Shown: one piece after another, positions 7,292 to 15,090 of the stretch | Position numbering within the stretch: position 1 is the first letter of the stretch | Layout: each line of letters begins with the position of its first letter | Assembly (NCBI GenBank): GCA_030653695.1 | Contig: JAURYY010000028.1 | Location: forward strand, 1 to 41,680 | DNA from: Paludibacter sp. | GTDB lineage: Bacteria > Bacteroidota > Bacteroidia > Bacteroidales > Paludibacteraceae | Direction: 5' to 3' | Length of the DNA: 41,680 bases | The notes under the pieces: generated by a model | Databases searched by the model: none | Told to the model about the DNA's origin: nothing | Seen by the model: the letters and a program-made list of their open reading frames with translations, nothing else | Position numbers and translations under genes: made by a program

Positions 7292-7927
7292 TTATTTTTT
7301 TGATTTTGAACTTGATTTTGATTTTGAACCTGATTGTGAACTTGTTAACAATGTAATGCCAATACCGAGAATAACTATGTAAGGTAAATATGAAGATATA
7401 TCGGCGGTGGTGGTGTTTGGTTTGTTTAATCCGAGCCCAGCCCAATCGGTATCATTCGGTCCGGCTTTTTTGTCTTTTTCATCCGCTTTGAGCCCCCTAA
7501 TTAATTGAACTATCCACTGAATAATTTTAGCTATATCGGACCATACATTTTGTGAGCTTGTGCCTTTTTCAACTTTGCCATCAGCAAAATAAATATCACT
7601 TACTCCGGTGCCTGTTTCGATTAAATCTACGTTGGATAAAGCAGGTGTACCAATACCTTTTATTTGTGGAGTTGTAGCAGCCTTATAAATTGCATCCAAC
7701 ATTTGATGCGGGGTTAATTTATATTGTGCTACGATAGCAGCATAAACGAGTTTAATGTAATAATCGTAAGAGCGAAATAAATCAGCTCCGGCAATGAGTT
7801 TTAAAACTTGAACCTGTACTTTGCGTTTTTTCAAAATTATAGCGGGCAATGTAGATGTTGGATTAATAAATACATACAAAAAAAACATAGCACTTTTTTT
7901 GACTAAATTTTCTAATAAACCGTTCAT
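7292..7927 (-). CDS. Membrane-anchored late protein with Ser/Lys tail
   Basis: A 211-residue protein. It has an N-terminal amphipathic or hydrophobic segment (MFFLYVFINPTSTLPAIIL), a helical middle, and a clear C-terminal membrane helix (YLPYIVILGIGITLLTS) followed by a low-complexity Ser/Lys tail (SGSKSKSSSKSKK). Its start lies 2 bp after the stop of the transglutaminase-fold gene. The C-terminal anchor plus basic tail is shared in outline with several neighbours. The family is unknown. Confidence 0.6.
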   Translation of the reverse strand: MNGLLENLVKKSAMFFLYVFINPTSTLPAIILKKRKVQVQVLKLIAGADLFRSYDYYIKLVYAAIVAQYKLTPHQMLDAIYKAATTPQIKGIGTPALSNVDLIETGTGVSDIYFADGKVEKGTSSQNVWSDIAKIIQWIVQLIRGLKADEKDKKAGPNDTDWAGLGLNKPNTTTADISSYLPYIVILGIGITLLTSSQSGSKSKSSSKSKK

Positions 7928-7928
7928 A

Positions 7929-9530
7929 TTATTTTTTGTTTTTAATTAATAATGTAAATAACAAACTACCCCCCAGTAACCAGGGCATCGAAGCCTTTAG
8001 TATATCTCCTTCACCTTTGCCTTCGCCTTTGCCTTCGCCTTCGCCTTTGCCTTTGCCTTTGCCTTTGCCTTCGCCTTTGCCAAGCGTATAAAGTTCGTTA
8101 TTCATGTAGGCAGCTCCGGAGCTTGGGGCATAGTCGGCGGCAGCCGATTTAGGCCATATTGCCTTAATAATTTCGATCAATCCAATTATAATTGATATTA
8201 TTGCGCCTATTGTAACGAGTGCTGCTGGAAGCGCTCCAATTTTAACATTTTTTTCTTTTACACTTTTTATATACTCTTCGGGCTGCATCCCTACCCGGGA
8301 AATAATACCGGATCGGAAAAAGGCGATCAATGTTTCGCGCTTGTGAAAAATATCAACCTTATCAATCAGATTCAGAAAAAATAATTGAGTAGTCCGTTTT
8401 TTTGCAACTTTAGGATCGTACTCCGATAATTTGTTGTCGGGAATAAAAGTATAAATAAAGTAAATGCCTGCTTTTTTGAGCGTTGGAGCCAAAATATCTA
8501 ACGATTTACTTTTTCCTATACCATTAACATAACCGGACAATTCATTATCATTGATAACCTTTGAAACTATCAGGTTATACCAATCAGCATCAATATTAAC
8601 CGGAATCGTATTGGCATTATAATTTGAAATAATATTTTCAATAATAGCATCGAACCAATTATTGCGGTTACTTTCGGCAATTTGCGAAATATCGAAATTT
8701 TTATTTCTGATCATAAAACTTATAATGCGCGCTATTCTGTCAAACTCCTTATTATCACCATTTACAAAATTGTACCCGGCAATAAATGCCGTGATAATTG
8801 TTAATTGCGTATATAGAAAATCAGTTTCTTTTTTTGATCGGGCAATCCTTATCATTTCCGAAATCAAATCGTACTGACCGTATAAATAATACTTACCGGG
8901 TGTAATGTCTGATTGGTTGTCGTTACCTATCCAAATTGAATAATCAAGCGCCGAACCTATCCTATTTGTGCTTCGCGGGCCGCGTTTGGTATTACCGGCT
9001 AATCCGGCCACATAATATATTTCTGTACCTCTACTCATATCACATTTAAAATTATAGTTAACTTCCTCATTGAATGGAAGTTTAATTTGATTTGATGCAA
9101 CGGCATCAATTTTTATTTCGCGTTCCGTGTTTTGTGTTCCGTGTTCATGAAATGCTACTACATAAACATGCGTTGCCTCTTTGCGGGAGTTGTAACTTAC
9201 AAATCGGAATACATGTTCTATGTTCAGAAATCGCAATACTACGGCGGTAAAAAGGCTGTAACTTTTGCAGTCGCCTACTCCATCATGTATGAGCCTTGCC
9301 GGAGTTTTAATTTTCTGCTTGCCTGTATCGGGCACATACCGAATATTATTCAGTAGGTATTCCCAAATATTTTTGCAAGTTTCGTAAACATCTTTACCCC
9401 TTAGTTTTTCGGCTATTTGGCGTATCTGCGGGTCTCTTTCCACGTTGTAAGCCATCATCACCACCTTGATAATATCATCGGTATCACCGTTTCGATGTAT
9501 CAGTTTCTCGATGTTTTGTATGTGTACCAT
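7929..9530 (-). CDS. Transglutaminase-fold protein with Gly-Lys-Glu linker and C-terminal membrane helix
   Basis: A 533-residue protein. Residues ~45-150 have the transglutaminase/papain-like core: Cys88 in GVGDCKSYS, His121 in ATHVYVV and Asp142 in KIDAVA, a complete Cys-His-Asp triad. A helical central region follows, then a hydrophobic segment near ~435-455, a repeat of GKG/GEG units (~490-513) and a final membrane helix (WLLGGSLLFTLLIKNKK). The start overlaps the upstream stop (TAATG). Such folds are usually peptidases or crosslinking enzymes. Here it may process or crosslink virion proteins, or cleave host wall peptides. The GC-rich GKGEG repeat stands out from the AT-rich surroundings. 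Confidence 0.7.
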   Translation of the reverse strand: MVHIQNIEKLIHRNGDTDDIIKVVMMAYNVERDPQIRQIAEKLRGKDVYETCKNIWEYLLNNIRYVPDTGKQKIKTPARLIHDGVGDCKSYSLFTAVVLRFLNIEHVFRFVSYNSRKEATHVYVVAFHEHGTQNTEREIKIDAVASNQIKLPFNEEVNYNFKCDMSRGTEIYYVAGLAGNTKRGPRSTNRIGSALDYSIWIGNDNQSDITPGKYYLYGQYDLISEMIRIARSKKETDFLYTQLTIITAFIAGYNFVNGDNKEFDRIARIISFMIRNKNFDISQIAESNRNNWFDAIIENIISNYNANTIPVNIDADWYNLIVSKVINDNELSGYVNGIGKSKSLDILAPTLKKAGIYFIYTFIPDNKLSEYDPKVAKKRTTQLFFLNLIDKVDIFHKRETLIAFFRSGIISRVGMQPEEYIKSVKEKNVKIGALPAALVTIGAIISIIIGLIEIIKAIWPKSAAADYAPSSGAAYMNNELYTLGKGEGKGKGKGKGEGEGKGEGKGEGDILKASMPWLLGGSLLFTLLIKNKK

Positions 9531-9988
9531 TATGCAGTAATATCCTGAATAGTATAATTTAAATTAAAAGGTAATTGCTTGTAATTTACTATTGCAGCTC
9601 CTCTAATGGTTAATACTGAATTTTGCAAATTATTATTAATAATCTCTTTCCATAAGTCTTTCCCTATTACCAATACATCGACCGCAAAAGCTATATTAAT
9701 AAAATAATTACTGTTTGCATTTATTACAACCTGATTTAAATTGGCAAGCTCACCCACCATTTTATTATTTAAAATTATATTCCCGGCAAGTTTCGACATC
9801 GAAAGTTTTACGCCTGTGGGGTTGGTTATTCGAAGTTGCACGTTTGCTATCAGTTTGTTTTTTTGAATAGACCGGACAGAAAACCCGGATATTAAAAATT
9901 TAAGTTTAGAAGCGGCCATAATGGTAGGTATGTACCACGCGGCTAACCCGGCACCTGCAACAAATATAAATTTTATAGTATTGTTCAT
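9530..9988 (-). CDS. LEA14/WHy-domain-like membrane protein
   Basis: A 152-residue protein. The N-terminus is a membrane anchor (FIFVAGAGLAAWYIPTIM). The rest reads as a WHy/LEA type 2 beta sandwich: FSVRSIQKNKLIANVQLRIT then NPTG, then a strand-turn pattern ending in YTIQDITA. The Asn-Pro turn after the third strand is the family hallmark. It is the first gene of the late operon, with a TATATTTG box 22 bp upstream of the start. LEA14-like proteins are surface or envelope proteins of unclear function. A membrane-anchored virion role is inferred. Confidence 0.65.
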   Translation of the reverse strand: MNNTIKFIFVAGAGLAAWYIPTIMAASKLKFLISGFSVRSIQKNKLIANVQLRITNPTGVKLSMSKLAGNIILNNKMVGELANLNQVVINANSNYFINIAFAVDVLVIGKDLWKEIINNNLQNSVLTIRGAAIVNYKQLPFNLNYTIQDITA

Positions 9989-10009
9989 TCATTTTATCTA
10001 TTACAGCGG

Positions 10010-10017
10010 CAAATATA
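10010..10017 (-). promoter_or_regulatory. Late-operon promoter (-7 box TATATTTG)
   Basis: The minus strand reads TATATTTG, matching the Bacteroidota TAnnTTTG box, 22 bp before the first late gene's ATG. A TTG lies about 22 bp further upstream, inside a set of 9-bp repeats. Confidence 0.55.
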
Positions 10018-10032
10018 TATAATATTTAAATA

Positions 10033-10107
10033 ATGATTGCAAGTTTTGCAAGTTTTGAAAATTTTGAAAATTTTGCAAATTTTGCAAATTTTGCAAGTTT
10101 TGAAAAT
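10033..10107. repeat. 9-bp direct repeats upstream of the late promoter
   Basis: About eight units of a 9-bp motif (GCAAGTTTT, GAAAATTTT, GCAAATTTT) run back to back, covering the -33 region of the late promoter. The regular 9-bp spacing is unlikely by chance. They may bind a late regulator or be a simple microsatellite. Confidence 0.6.
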
Positions 10108-10113
10108 AAAAAT

Positions 10114-10169
10114 GACAGGTTAAAAACCTGCCATCCCGATAAAAAAGACAGGTTAAAAACCTGCCATCC
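10114..10169. repeat. Two tandem hairpins (AGGTTTTTAACCT type)
   Basis: Two identical copies of a 23-bp unit containing AGGTTAAAAACCT start at 10114 and 10147, a 33-bp period. Each forms a small stem-loop. They lie downstream of the toxin gene that ends at 10266 and may help terminate its transcript. Confidence 0.6.
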
Positions 10170-10265
10170 TGTATCCGCGTATTTTCTTTATTTTCCGATC
10201 CTAAAATTTTCCGGTCGAAATGGGTTTTATCTTCTATGTAGGCTACATATGGGAGTGTTGATTTA

Positions 10266-10577
10266 TTATAAACCTTTAATAACTGATTGTTTTAATACTG
10301 CATGAATTATTACAGTATCGTTGTAAATACTAAAAATAATTGCCATTTGTTTGTAATTAATCCTTTTAGAAAAAATACCATAAATATCTGTAACTGATTT
10401 GTTACTACAATATTTATAAACGTTGGCATTTTTTGAAAGTTCATTAATTGTTTTGATTAATCCTTCTTTGTGTCGAAGCGATGTTAAAGGTGATTTATAT
10501 TCGTAAAAAATAAAATCAATATAATCATCAATATTATTTTTTGCATGCTCGGATATAATAATATTGAATTTTGACAT
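10266..10577 (-). CDS. RelE/ParE-like toxin
   Basis: A 103-residue protein with the ParE/RelE fold pattern: an N-terminal strand, an alpha-hairpin and the C-terminal strands SKRINYKQMAIIFSIYNDTV then IIHAVLKQSVIKGL. The RINYKQ..I.Y/F motif matches the homologous protein at 18123-18431 closely (RRINYKRIAVIYTVYQTTVY). It is translated directly from the antitoxin stop (TAATG). The expected role is a ribosome-dependent RNase or gyrase poison that stabilises the element. The target is not determinable from sequence. Confidence 0.7.
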   Translation of the reverse strand: MSKFNIIISEHAKNNIDDYIDFIFYEYKSPLTSLRHKEGLIKTINELSKNANVYKYCSNKSVTDIYGIFSKRINYKQMAIIFSIYNDTVIIHAVLKQSVIKGL

Positions 10578-10795
10578 TATAATTTTGATTTTAATTTATG
10601 CATATCAACTCCATAAAGATTACTTAATTTGTTCATACACATTTCGTCAACTTCATTTACAGTATAAAACTTTTCGCCTGTAATACTTTGCATTGTATTA
10701 TTTTCAATTTCCACAACTTTTGGATATTTAGATACTTCGCGAAGTAACCGGCGCCCAGTAGGTGTATCGGTGTTTATTTTTATATTGACTGTCAT
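10577..10795 (-). CDS. Antitoxin of the RelE/ParE-like pair
   Basis: A 72-residue protein starting MTVNIKINTDTPTGRRLLRE, nearly the same opening as the antitoxin at 18434-18643 (ARINIDSPTGRKLVRE). A DNA-binding strand with a PTGRxL motif is followed by a variable acidic stretch that should wrap the toxin. The stop and the toxin start share a base. A TATATTTG box lies 27 bp upstream. Autorepression is typical of such pairs but not shown here. Confidence 0.7.
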   Translation of the reverse strand: MTVNIKINTDTPTGRRLLREVSKYPKVVEIENNTMQSITGEKFYTVNEVDEMCMNKLSNLYGVDMHKLKSKL

Positions 10796-10821
10796 AATTT
10801 ATAATTTGAAATTTGATACTG

Positions 10822-10829
10822 CAAATATA
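10822..10829 (-). promoter_or_regulatory. Promoter of the first toxin-antitoxin pair (TATATTTG)
   Basis: A minus-strand TAnnTTTG box 27 bp before the antitoxin ATG. Confidence 0.5.
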
Positions 10830-11205
10830 CAATCAATTTTCAAAACTAATACCAAAATAATTGCAAAAATCGGTTTTGGTAATTATTTCACATTTTTTTT
10901 TATTCAGTGCATCGCGACATTCATTTATCCGGCGGCTTGCAGTAGCATCGGATATTTGATAATTAAAAATTTCACGAACTATTTTAATGGTTACTACGGT
11001 GATTCCCATGAATAGAATTGATAATTGATAATTGATAATTGATAATTGAAAGAAAATAGAAATTTAAATATTTTGGGTTAAAGAATAAGTACAGTGCAAA
11101 TATATAGATAATAATTATAATATCAATTATTTAATAGAAATATATTATATTTTAGGATTGAAATAATTTAACAGTATAATAGGGGGAAAATAGGCGGTTT
11201 TATTG

Positions 11206-11265
11206 GTAGAGACGCGGCAAGCCACGTCTATAAACGTAGAGACGCGGCATGCCACGTCTGTAACC
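11206..11265. repeat. Tandem palindromic REP-like units (GTAGAGACGCGGC type)
   Basis: Two 30-bp units, each a palindrome pairing AGACG with CGTCT around GCGGCA(A/T)GCC. Similar GTAGAGACG palindromes are known as dispersed repeats in Bacteroidota genomes. Their presence inside the element is consistent with host-type repeats spreading into it. Confidence 0.65.
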
Positions 11266-11291
11266 GCGGTAAAATATGAAATTAAAATAAA

Positions 11292-11571
11292 AAAAAAGTT
11301 GGGAATCCTATGCAGTTGTGCAGTAAACTGTATAACTGATTGAATTACATTTATTTAATCGCTGCATAGCTTTTTTTTCTGTGCGGTAAAATGAAAAGCT
11401 GTGCAGTAAAATTACTATACACTATTTTTTTTTACTGCATACAACCGCACAGCTTTGTTGTTTTATAACATTTTTTGATATGTTGTGCAGTTCTATGCAG
11501 TTGATAAAATTTTGATTATAAACACCTTAAATACTTTTACTGCACAACTGCATAGGATTCCCAACTTTTTT
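11292..11571. other. Origin-like region: perfect 36-bp inverted repeat with internal iteron-like motifs
   Basis: Bases 11292-11327 are repeated exactly, inverted, at 11536-11571. The 208 bp between them hold several copies of a GTGC(A/G)GTAAAA motif: direct copies at 11379-11392 and 11399-11412, exactly 20 bp apart, and inverted copies at about 11430-11454, plus TGTGCAGT and CTATGCAGTTG motifs near 11482-11503. This lies in a 920-bp stretch without genes, between two toxin-antitoxin pairs and near the helicase gene. It resembles an iteron origin or a recombination or packaging site. Apart from the REP units and simple AATTGAT repeats at 11017-11050, I see nothing else in 10796-11715. Confidence 0.6.
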
Positions 11572-11661
11572 ACAAATAAAAAATAAAAAAAAAATCTTTA
11601 AAAAGAAATCCCGGACTTTGCCGGGTAATGGAATGGCGGTTTATTGGTAACTACATAAAAA

Positions 11662-11690
11662 AAGCGTTCCGAAATAGATTCGGAACGCTT
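11662..11690 (-). terminator. Rho-independent terminator after the RelE-type pair
   Basis: A 12-bp perfect stem (AAGCGTTCCGAA and complement) with a 5-base loop, followed on the minus strand by a run of T. It lies 26 bp beyond the toxin stop. Confidence 0.8.
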
Positions 11691-11715
11691 AAAAATTCTA
11701 ATTTAGTTAAATACA

Positions 11716-11970
11716 TTAATCGTATATCGATTGGCGTGTACCTATTTTTATTATTTCAACAATTAAAATATTATCTTCAATGGTGTAAATAACTCTATAA
11801 GTGCCTACACGAATACGGTAAATATCATCGTAGCCTATCAATTTTTTACAACCTGAAGGGCGTGGGTTATTTTCGAGATCATAAATAGCAAAAGCGATTT
11901 TTTTTGCATAAGCTATTGGAATTTTATCCAATTGCTTTTTTACATTTTTATTGATGATTACATTATACAT
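11716..11970 (-). CDS. RelE-family mRNA interferase toxin
   Basis: An 84-residue protein with a classic RelE/YoeB-type layout: VKKQLDKIP helix, then GYDDIYRIRVGTYRVIYTIE and LIVEIIKIGTRQSIYD. The YRIRVGxYRVIY core and the terminal GxRxxxY are hallmarks of the family, which cleaves ribosome-bound mRNA. The start overlaps the antitoxin end by 8 bp, and a strong terminator follows. It differs clearly from the other two pairs of the element, so it was acquired separately. Confidence 0.88.
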   Translation of the reverse strand: MYNVIINKNVKKQLDKIPIAYAKKIAFAIYDLENNPRPSGCKKLIGYDDIYRIRVGTYRVIYTIEDNILIVEIIKIGTRQSIYD

Positions 11971-12166
11971 GTTTTTTCAATCTTTTATCCATGTACTTTT
12001 TTAATTCATCTAAAGTAATGGTTTCGCCTCCACGTTGGTTTTCGGCTTCCATACCATCCAAAAAATCTTCTAATTGCTCGTTATTACCGTAACGCTTCAA
12101 ATCTATGCGTACATGTGTTGCAACACCACGTATATTCTTTTCAAATTTAATTCCTGCTATTGGCAT
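11963..12166 (-). CDS. Antitoxin for the RelE-family toxin
   Basis: A 67-residue protein upstream of and overlapping the toxin gene. The middle is acidic (LEDFLDGMEAENQRGGET) and the C-terminal helix (LDELKKYMDKRLKKHV) is amphipathic, as in toxin-neutralising tails. The N-terminal strand VRIDLKRYG may be the DNA-binding part. A TATCTTTG promoter lies 39 bp upstream. Confidence 0.75.
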   Translation of the reverse strand: MPIAGIKFEKNIRGVATHVRIDLKRYGNNEQLEDFLDGMEAENQRGGETITLDELKKYMDKRLKKHV

Positions 12167-12204
12167 ACTATTACTCCTTTCGTTTAGTTATATAAATAAA
12201 GATA

Positions 12205-12212
12205 CAAAGATA
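12205..12212 (-). promoter_or_regulatory. Promoter of the RelE-type pair (TATCTTTG)
   Basis: A minus-strand TAnnTTTG box 39 bp before the antitoxin ATG. The same octamer precedes the pair at 18123-18643. Confidence 0.5.
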
Positions 12213-12307
12213 ATTATTGTTTTTGAAAAACAGAATATTGTGTCGAAAATAAACGCCTTATAACATGTCAACAAAAGCAATAGAAAAAAACTGCTTTTAT
12301 TTTTACG

Positions 12308-12520
12308 TTATAGGTCATTTAAAGAATTAACTTCAAATGTTATTTCTATACCATCTACAAAAATTTGAGCACGAATATTCCTTTGAAAATTTTGAACTAT
12401 CAAACTTGCTCCATAGTCCAAAACTTCAGATAAATTGTATTTTCTTTTTAAATTTGCAATTAGCGTTTTTTTTTGAGCTTCACTATACTCGTTTTTTGCT
12501 TTCCCTTGTTCAAGTAACAT
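12308..12520 (-). CDS. Hypothetical 70-residue protein, second of a gene pair
   Basis: A small protein with a basic helical middle (KKTLIANLKRKYNLSEVLDY) and a beta-rich C-terminus (AQIFVDGIEITFEVNSL). It overlaps the upstream 60-residue gene by 11 bp. The pair sits between a toxin-antitoxin module and the helicase gene. It could be a further toxin-antitoxin-like or accessory pair. No family is recognised. Confidence 0.45.
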   Translation of the reverse strand: MLLEQGKAKNEYSEAQKKTLIANLKRKYNLSEVLDYGASLIVQNFQRNIRAQIFVDGIEITFEVNSLNDL

Positions 12521-12692
12521 CTTCTTTTGTTTTAAGTATTATAAATATTTCTACTTCATCAAACATCGAAGGCGGTTCAGGTATTTCAATTTCTGTATCT
12601 TCGATTTCTGTCATTTTCTCGTCTCTCATTATCGCTACCTTGCTATCAGGCTCGTAGGTTTCGAGAATTAGTATTAATTCGCTAACTGTCAT
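12510..12692 (-). CDS. Hypothetical acidic 60-residue protein, first of a gene pair
   Basis: A strongly acidic small protein (TEIEDTEIEIPEPPSMFDEVE) starting MTVSELILILETYEPDSKVA. The opening resembles small phage and plasmid proteins of unknown role that begin SELIxxLxxxxPDxxV. It overlaps the downstream gene by 11 bp, so the two are co-translated. No function can be assigned. Confidence 0.45.
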   Translation of the reverse strand: MTVSELILILETYEPDSKVAIMRDEKMTEIEDTEIEIPEPPSMFDEVEIFIILKTKEDVT

Positions 12693-12825
12693 AATTCAAT
12701 TTGTAGGCAATCTTTTTTTGATAATTTTTGAATTTAGAGACCATACATGCCTTAAAAAACCCATCTTAATTTGTTTTTTAAATCAGAAAATGAGCTATCT
12801 AAAGCATTTGTTGTATTATTACCCC

Positions 12826-14379
12826 TTATTTTAAAAATACAAATTCATCATCGGTACATCGTCTTTCGATTATATTAATATGTTTTTTTTCACAAAAGGA
12901 TCGTACCCACGCCGTGAATTTCTTTTGTTTGAATTTTGGATTGTCGAAGTCGGAATATTTAGTAATAAATTCTTTGAATAAGTTTTTTTTGCTCATAGCA
13001 TACTCTCCGTTAATCTCAGACATTTTAAGTACTTCGCGATCCTTTAACAACCATTCGAACCATAATACAAAATCTATATCGGTGTGCTCCTCGAGTGCGC
13101 GGTTGGAGTAATTTATCTCAGCTGTTTTTATTATGCCTGATTGTAAATAATCGGAAACACACCGGATCATAAAACTATCAAACTCATTCCAATCGTCTAC
13201 TGTCCATCCACTTTCAAAAAATCTTTTTCCAAAATCCATTTCGGGATCAAGTTTATCGGAATAATAATTGTGTAGTTCGAAAAATATAATGCGGCGTTTG
13301 CTGCTTGTTCCATCAATTTTGAGCGTTTGGTTGGTACTCATTATCATTTTGGTAGGCACTACATAAGGGGCTGCGTGATGTTTGTGTACGGTAATTCCTT
13401 CGGTAATGTCATTGTACAATCTATCAACCGGAAAATATTTGAGTGCATCGTTGATGTGTATTAACCGGGTATCTATGTTCGCATTCATATATTTTTTTGA
13501 ATTTGCGGGGTCGAATATTTTACCGTCTAATTCAACATACCTACTGTCATCTTTGGTCGCATTAATCATTTTGCCTATAGCTTTACCAATTAGACTTTTA
13601 CCGGTTCCGCCGTTGGCTTCTCCGGTACCGTCTTTATTTACATCGGTAAGGAGTAACATAATGAGTTTAGTCTCGAAATAGCCGTGCATCATGTACCCTA
13701 TTAAACTCATTAACGAGTGTTTACGGTCGGTATCTTTTCCGGTTACTTTTTCGATAAATTTTTCAAAATCGCCTTTGGTGGTGGTGTACAAAAATTCACG
13801 GCGTAACATGGAACCTTCGAATATATAATTGTCGAGCTGTGAATAACTTTTTGAAATAATGCCTGATTTAGATATTTCGACAAACGAATTTTGAAAGAAA
13901 ATATATTTAGTACTTTCGGTATCTTCCTGAATTATTATTTTTTTTTCGGGACGTAAACGTTCCAAATATTCGGGAGAAAAATAAGTTTTGATTGATTTAT
14001 ACATTTTCGACAAAATCATTTTTGATGTAACCGTAATAAAAGTGGGCGTTTCTTCTATTATAAACTCATGCTGCAACGGTTCCATGTTGATAATGTAATC
14101 CTCAAAAACATCGCGGATATAATAGGGCTGTACAATTTTAAGTTTATTATCTGAAATGTAAATGTACTGATAAGCTCCATCCGGGAGATCGTACCGGAAA
14201 AAACCAAGTGATTTGAGTTTGTTTGTCAATTTCAACCGGTCGAAATGAATTTCTTTAAATTTACCGGTCGATTTATCTATTTCACAATCGTAAAAATCAT
14301 GGTCAATTTTTAATTGTTCGATATTACTTATTTCGGCCGATGTATTTACTTTGGCGGGTAGCGTTGCAATTTCAATCAT
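12826..14379 (-). CDS. SF3 helicase (phage/plasmid D5-type replication protein)
   Basis: A superfamily 3 helicase of the kind that unwinds phage and plasmid origins. A Walker A motif GGTGKS lies at about residue 260, followed by TRLIHINDA as a degenerate Walker B and IMSTNQT as sensor 1 (motif C), then an Arg-finger-like SSKRRIIFFEL. The N-terminal ~170 residues show no clear primase motif. I prefer the start at 14379, which overlaps the upstream gene by 8 bp. The longer frame from 14424 would overlap it by 53 bp. It is the only recognisable replication protein of the element. The origin-like inverted repeat is about 1.3 kb downstream. Confidence 0.85.
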   Translation of the reverse strand: MIEIATLPAKVNTSAEISNIEQLKIDHDFYDCEIDKSTGKFKEIHFDRLKLTNKLKSLGFFRYDLPDGAYQYIYISDNKLKIVQPYYIRDVFEDYIINMEPLQHEFIIEETPTFITVTSKMILSKMYKSIKTYFSPEYLERLRPEKKIIIQEDTESTKYIFFQNSFVEISKSGIISKSYSQLDNYIFEGSMLRREFLYTTTKGDFEKFIEKVTGKDTDRKHSLMSLIGYMMHGYFETKLIMLLLTDVNKDGTGEANGGTGKSLIGKAIGKMINATKDDSRYVELDGKIFDPANSKKYMNANIDTRLIHINDALKYFPVDRLYNDITEGITVHKHHAAPYVVPTKMIMSTNQTLKIDGTSSKRRIIFFELHNYYSDKLDPEMDFGKRFFESGWTVDDWNEFDSFMIRCVSDYLQSGIIKTAEINYSNRALEEHTDIDFVLWFEWLLKDREVLKMSEINGEYAMSKKNLFKEFITKYSDFDNPKFKQKKFTAWVRSFCEKKHINIIERRCTDDEFVFLK

Positions 14380-14896
14380 GTTGGTAATAGATAGTTTGTT
14401 TAATTTGGCTAATAACTTCGGCATCGGTGTAATTGTATTTCACGAAATTTACAAACTGCGGATATATGGCTTCGAGCTGTAAATTGCCTTCCAGAATGAG
14501 CGGTTTGAGTATTTTATACATTTCAAAGTCATCTCTTATGCGTATTTGCGCCAATCGAGAATAATCGAGAATGTGTTTTTCGTCGAGTTTATAATTTTCG
14601 CAAACCCCGCCATTTGTAAGGTGTATTTCGGATACTACATCAAATTTAATATATCGCTCCAGGAACTCATTGTCGATAGTTCCAATCTGTGGGTCGATAC
14701 CCCAAATTTCGAAACATATAGCGCGGTTTGCTTCTATTAACCTTAACCGCGTTATTTCGGTTTCGGTTTCGTTCACGTAAGTGAGTAAGGCATTTACTAT
14801 CTGATCAGTGTCGATCACATAGGTAGTAACCCCTTTTTTTTGCGCGAAGGCTTTGTTCCGGCTTATTAGCTTTTGAAGTGCTTCGATGTGATTCAT
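14372..14896 (-). CDS. Hypothetical protein upstream of the helicase
   Basis: A 174-residue soluble, mainly helical protein (ALQKLISRNKAFAQKKGV, YIKFDVVSEIHLTNGGVCEN). It overlaps both the upstream gene (ATGA) and the helicase, so it is part of the early operon. The placement suggests a replication accessory role such as a helicase loader or primase-like partner, but no motif supports this. Confidence 0.5.
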   Translation of the reverse strand: MNHIEALQKLISRNKAFAQKKGVTTYVIDTDQIVNALLTYVNETETEITRLRLIEANRAICFEIWGIDPQIGTIDNEFLERYIKFDVVSEIHLTNGGVCENYKLDEKHILDYSRLAQIRIRDDFEMYKILKPLILEGNLQLEAIYPQFVNFVKYNYTDAEVISQIKQTIYYQHD

Positions 14897-15090
14897 TGGT
14901 CTGAAATATGTTTTAAAACATGTTTTTTATCAAAACACAAACGCGGTTCTGTTATGGAAACTTCAAAAACCCAGTGGTTAACAGTTTCGTAACAATATAT
15001 AACCGGTACAGGAGGTTTTCCGGGTGCGGTATAATAATACGTTTTGCCGGGTATTAGATTTATAGCATCCATATCAGAAAATAATTGCAA
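14893..15090 (-). CDS. Hypothetical 65-residue early protein
   Basis: A small beta-rich protein (GKTYYYTAPGKPPVPVIYCY). It overlaps both neighbours by a few bases in the early operon. The family is not recognised. Confidence 0.45.
   Translation of the reverse strand: MQLFSDMDAINLIPGKTYYYTAPGKPPVPVIYCYETVNHWVFEVSITEPRLCFDKKHVLKHISDQ

Noticed and set aside
10033-10305. Plus-strand open frame with FENFANFASF repeats
   Set aside because: It is the 9-bp DNA repeat array read as protein, and it overlaps hairpins and the end of the toxin gene.
10796-11715. CRISPR-like array suggested by repeated GTGCAGT motifs
   Set aside because: Units are short, occur in both orientations and are irregularly spaced. 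The overall structure is one long inverted repeat, and there are no cas genes.
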